Assembly (NCBI GenBank): GCA_027485535.1
Contig: JAIXQV010000239.1
Location: 1-5,586, forward strand
Length of the DNA: 5,586 bases
Reading direction: 5' to 3'
Source of the DNA: Oxalobacteraceae bacterium
GTDB taxonomy: Bacteria; Pseudomonadota; Gammaproteobacteria; Burkholderiales; Burkholderiaceae_D
The notes beneath the pieces were generated by a model that saw only the letters and a list, made by a program, of their open reading frames with translations, had not been told where the DNA came from and made no database searches. Numbering within the stretch: the stretch's first letter is position 1; each line of letters starts with the position of its first letter. Below, piece by piece: positions 4,698 through 5,586 of the stretch. A program made the position numbers and the translations under genes.

Positions 4698-5586
4698 ACC
4701 GACTACCTACCCTATCTGACGCTGTGGCGACGCACGCCACGCTGACACCCAACAAACTGGCCGCTCGGGATTCGCGCCGCGCCATGACGTTCGCGGAATT
4801 AAACCAACGCGCGCAGCAACTGGCGGAAGGCTTGCTCGAGATCGGACTAAACGCCGGCGATCGGGTCGCGGTGTTGGCATACAACTGTGTCGAGTGGGTA
4901 GAAATCTATGTAGCGCTCGCGCGGGTGGGTTTGGTCGCGGTACCGATTAATTTCCGTCTGACTGGCCCCGAAGTGGCGTACATCTTGGGTGACGCAGAGG
5001 TGCGAGCGATTATTGCGGGTGTTGAATTTTGCGAGCTACTCGAGGCGCAATCGGTGCCGTCTAAATCGCCCTCTATTCGATGCGTGGTGCTGGGTGCTGC
5101 ACCCAGCCCCGCTTGGATCAGCTACGAGACTTTAATCAGCACCGCTGCAGGCGTTACACAATTCAACGCAGTTGATCCCGATAGTATGTGCGCGCTGATG
5201 TACACCTCGGGAACGACCGGCAAGCCCAAAGGGGCGATTCGACATCATTTAGGTAGTTATTTACTCGCACTGGCGACGGCCACCGAGATGCAATTCAGCA
5301 AGCGTGATACGGGTTTAATGGTCATGCCCATGTGTCATGCGAATTCGCTGTACTTTGCAAGCACCTTCATTCATCTCGGTGCCACCTGCGTGATTGATGA
5401 TCGCCGAAGCTTTGACCCTGAAGCTTTGCTCTCAACACTCTCACGAGAAACAGTCACTTTCACTTCGCTGGTACCGACGCATTACATCATGCTGCTCGCA
5501 TTACCCGAGCAAATCAAACAGCAATACGATGTCAGCTCGGTCTGCAAATTAATGGTGTCATCAGCACCCGCGCGGCGCGATACGAA
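4694..5586 (+). CDS. AMP-forming acyl-CoA ligase, N-terminal part (runs off right edge)
   Basis: 297 codons are present, starting MNRLPTLSDAVATHATLTPN, with no stop before the window edge. The frame belongs to the class I adenylate-forming enzymes: T-F-A-E-L-N and G-D-R-V-A-V near the N-terminus, the phosphate-binding loop Y-T-S-G-T-T-G-K-P-K-G at 170-180, and the M-P-M-C-H-A-N-S segment at 211-218 followed by a G-A-T-C-V-I strand. The reaction is acid + ATP + CoA to acyl-CoA + AMP + PPi. The H-x-N form of the second motif is seen in CaiC and fatty-acid CoA ligases; the acid is unknown. The start is forced: an in-frame TGA at 4688-4690 lies one codon before ATG. There is no nearby ribosome-binding site, but an upstream ORF overlaps it. 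It diverges from the ThDP gene, and a promoter with palindromes lies at 4559-4612. Confidence 0.9.
   Translation, partial: MNRLPTLSDAVATHATLTPNKLAARDSRRAMTFAELNQRAQQLAEGLLEIGLNAGDRVAVLAYNCVEWVEIYVALARVGLVAVPINFRLTGPEVAYILGDAEVRAIIAGVEFCELLEAQSVPSKSPSIRCVVLGAAPSPAWISYETLISTAAGVTQFNAVDPDSMCALMYTSGTTGKPKGAIRHHLGSYLLALATATEMQFSKRDTGLMVMPMCHANSLYFASTFIHLGATCVIDDRRSFDPEALLSTLSRETVTFTSLVPTHYIMLLALPEQIKQQYDVSSVCKLMVSSAPARRDT

Noticed and set aside
4678..4884. 68-residue minus-strand ORF over the ligase start
   Set aside because: Antisense to well-conserved ligase codons, with no start signal; serine/alanine/arginine-rich shadow.
1..5586. CRISPR array, tRNA, rRNA, insertion sequence or phage genes
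   Set aside because: No regularly spaced repeats of CRISPR length, no cloverleaf or rRNA-like stretch, and no transposase or integrase frame on either strand.

Overview
The window looks like bacterial accessory DNA from a catabolic gene cluster, most likely proteobacterial. This rests on protein style: an FCD-type GntR regulator, an anion:cation-symporter-type MFS permease, an acyl-CoA dehydrogenase and an AMP-forming acyl-CoA ligase, all at moderate GC judged by eye. I cannot name a genus from the sequence alone.

Layout, left to right. 1-108 (minus): the first 36 codons of an acyl-CoA dehydrogenase that runs off the left edge. 109-375: non-coding or nearly so, with a heptamer tandem repeat, a strong minus-strand intrinsic terminator, two hairpins, a near-perfect 21-bp palindrome and one doubtful 36-residue ORF. 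376-1647 (minus): a full-length MFS carboxylate permease. 1648-1955: inverted repeats, a second heptamer repeat and what looks like the decayed C-terminal end of another MFS transporter. 1956-2630 (minus): a GntR/FCD regulator. 2707-4443 (minus): a 578-residue thiamine-diphosphate (ThDP) enzyme. 4444-4693: a divergent control region. 4694-5586 (plus): the N-terminal 297 codons of an acyl-CoA ligase that runs off the right edge.

How the genes may work together (inference): the permease imports a small organic acid, the ligase makes its CoA thioester, and the ThDP enzyme acts on the thioester. Several sequence blocks in the ThDP enzyme resemble the ILVBL/HACL2 type of 2-hydroxyacyl-CoA lyase more than housekeeping acetolactate synthase. 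Cleavage would give formyl-CoA plus a carbonyl product one carbon shorter. The acyl-CoA dehydrogenase would serve a neighbouring oxidation step, and the GntR protein would sense the substrate or its CoA ester.

The divergent region is the richest in detail. A good sigma70-type plus-strand promoter (TTGGCA, 17 bp, TATTAT) has two overlapping 21-bp pseudo-palindromes on and just after its -10 element. The following leader has three small hairpins and an 11-codon upstream ORF whose stop overlaps the ligase start as ATGA. The ligase has no Shine-Dalgarno sequence of its own.
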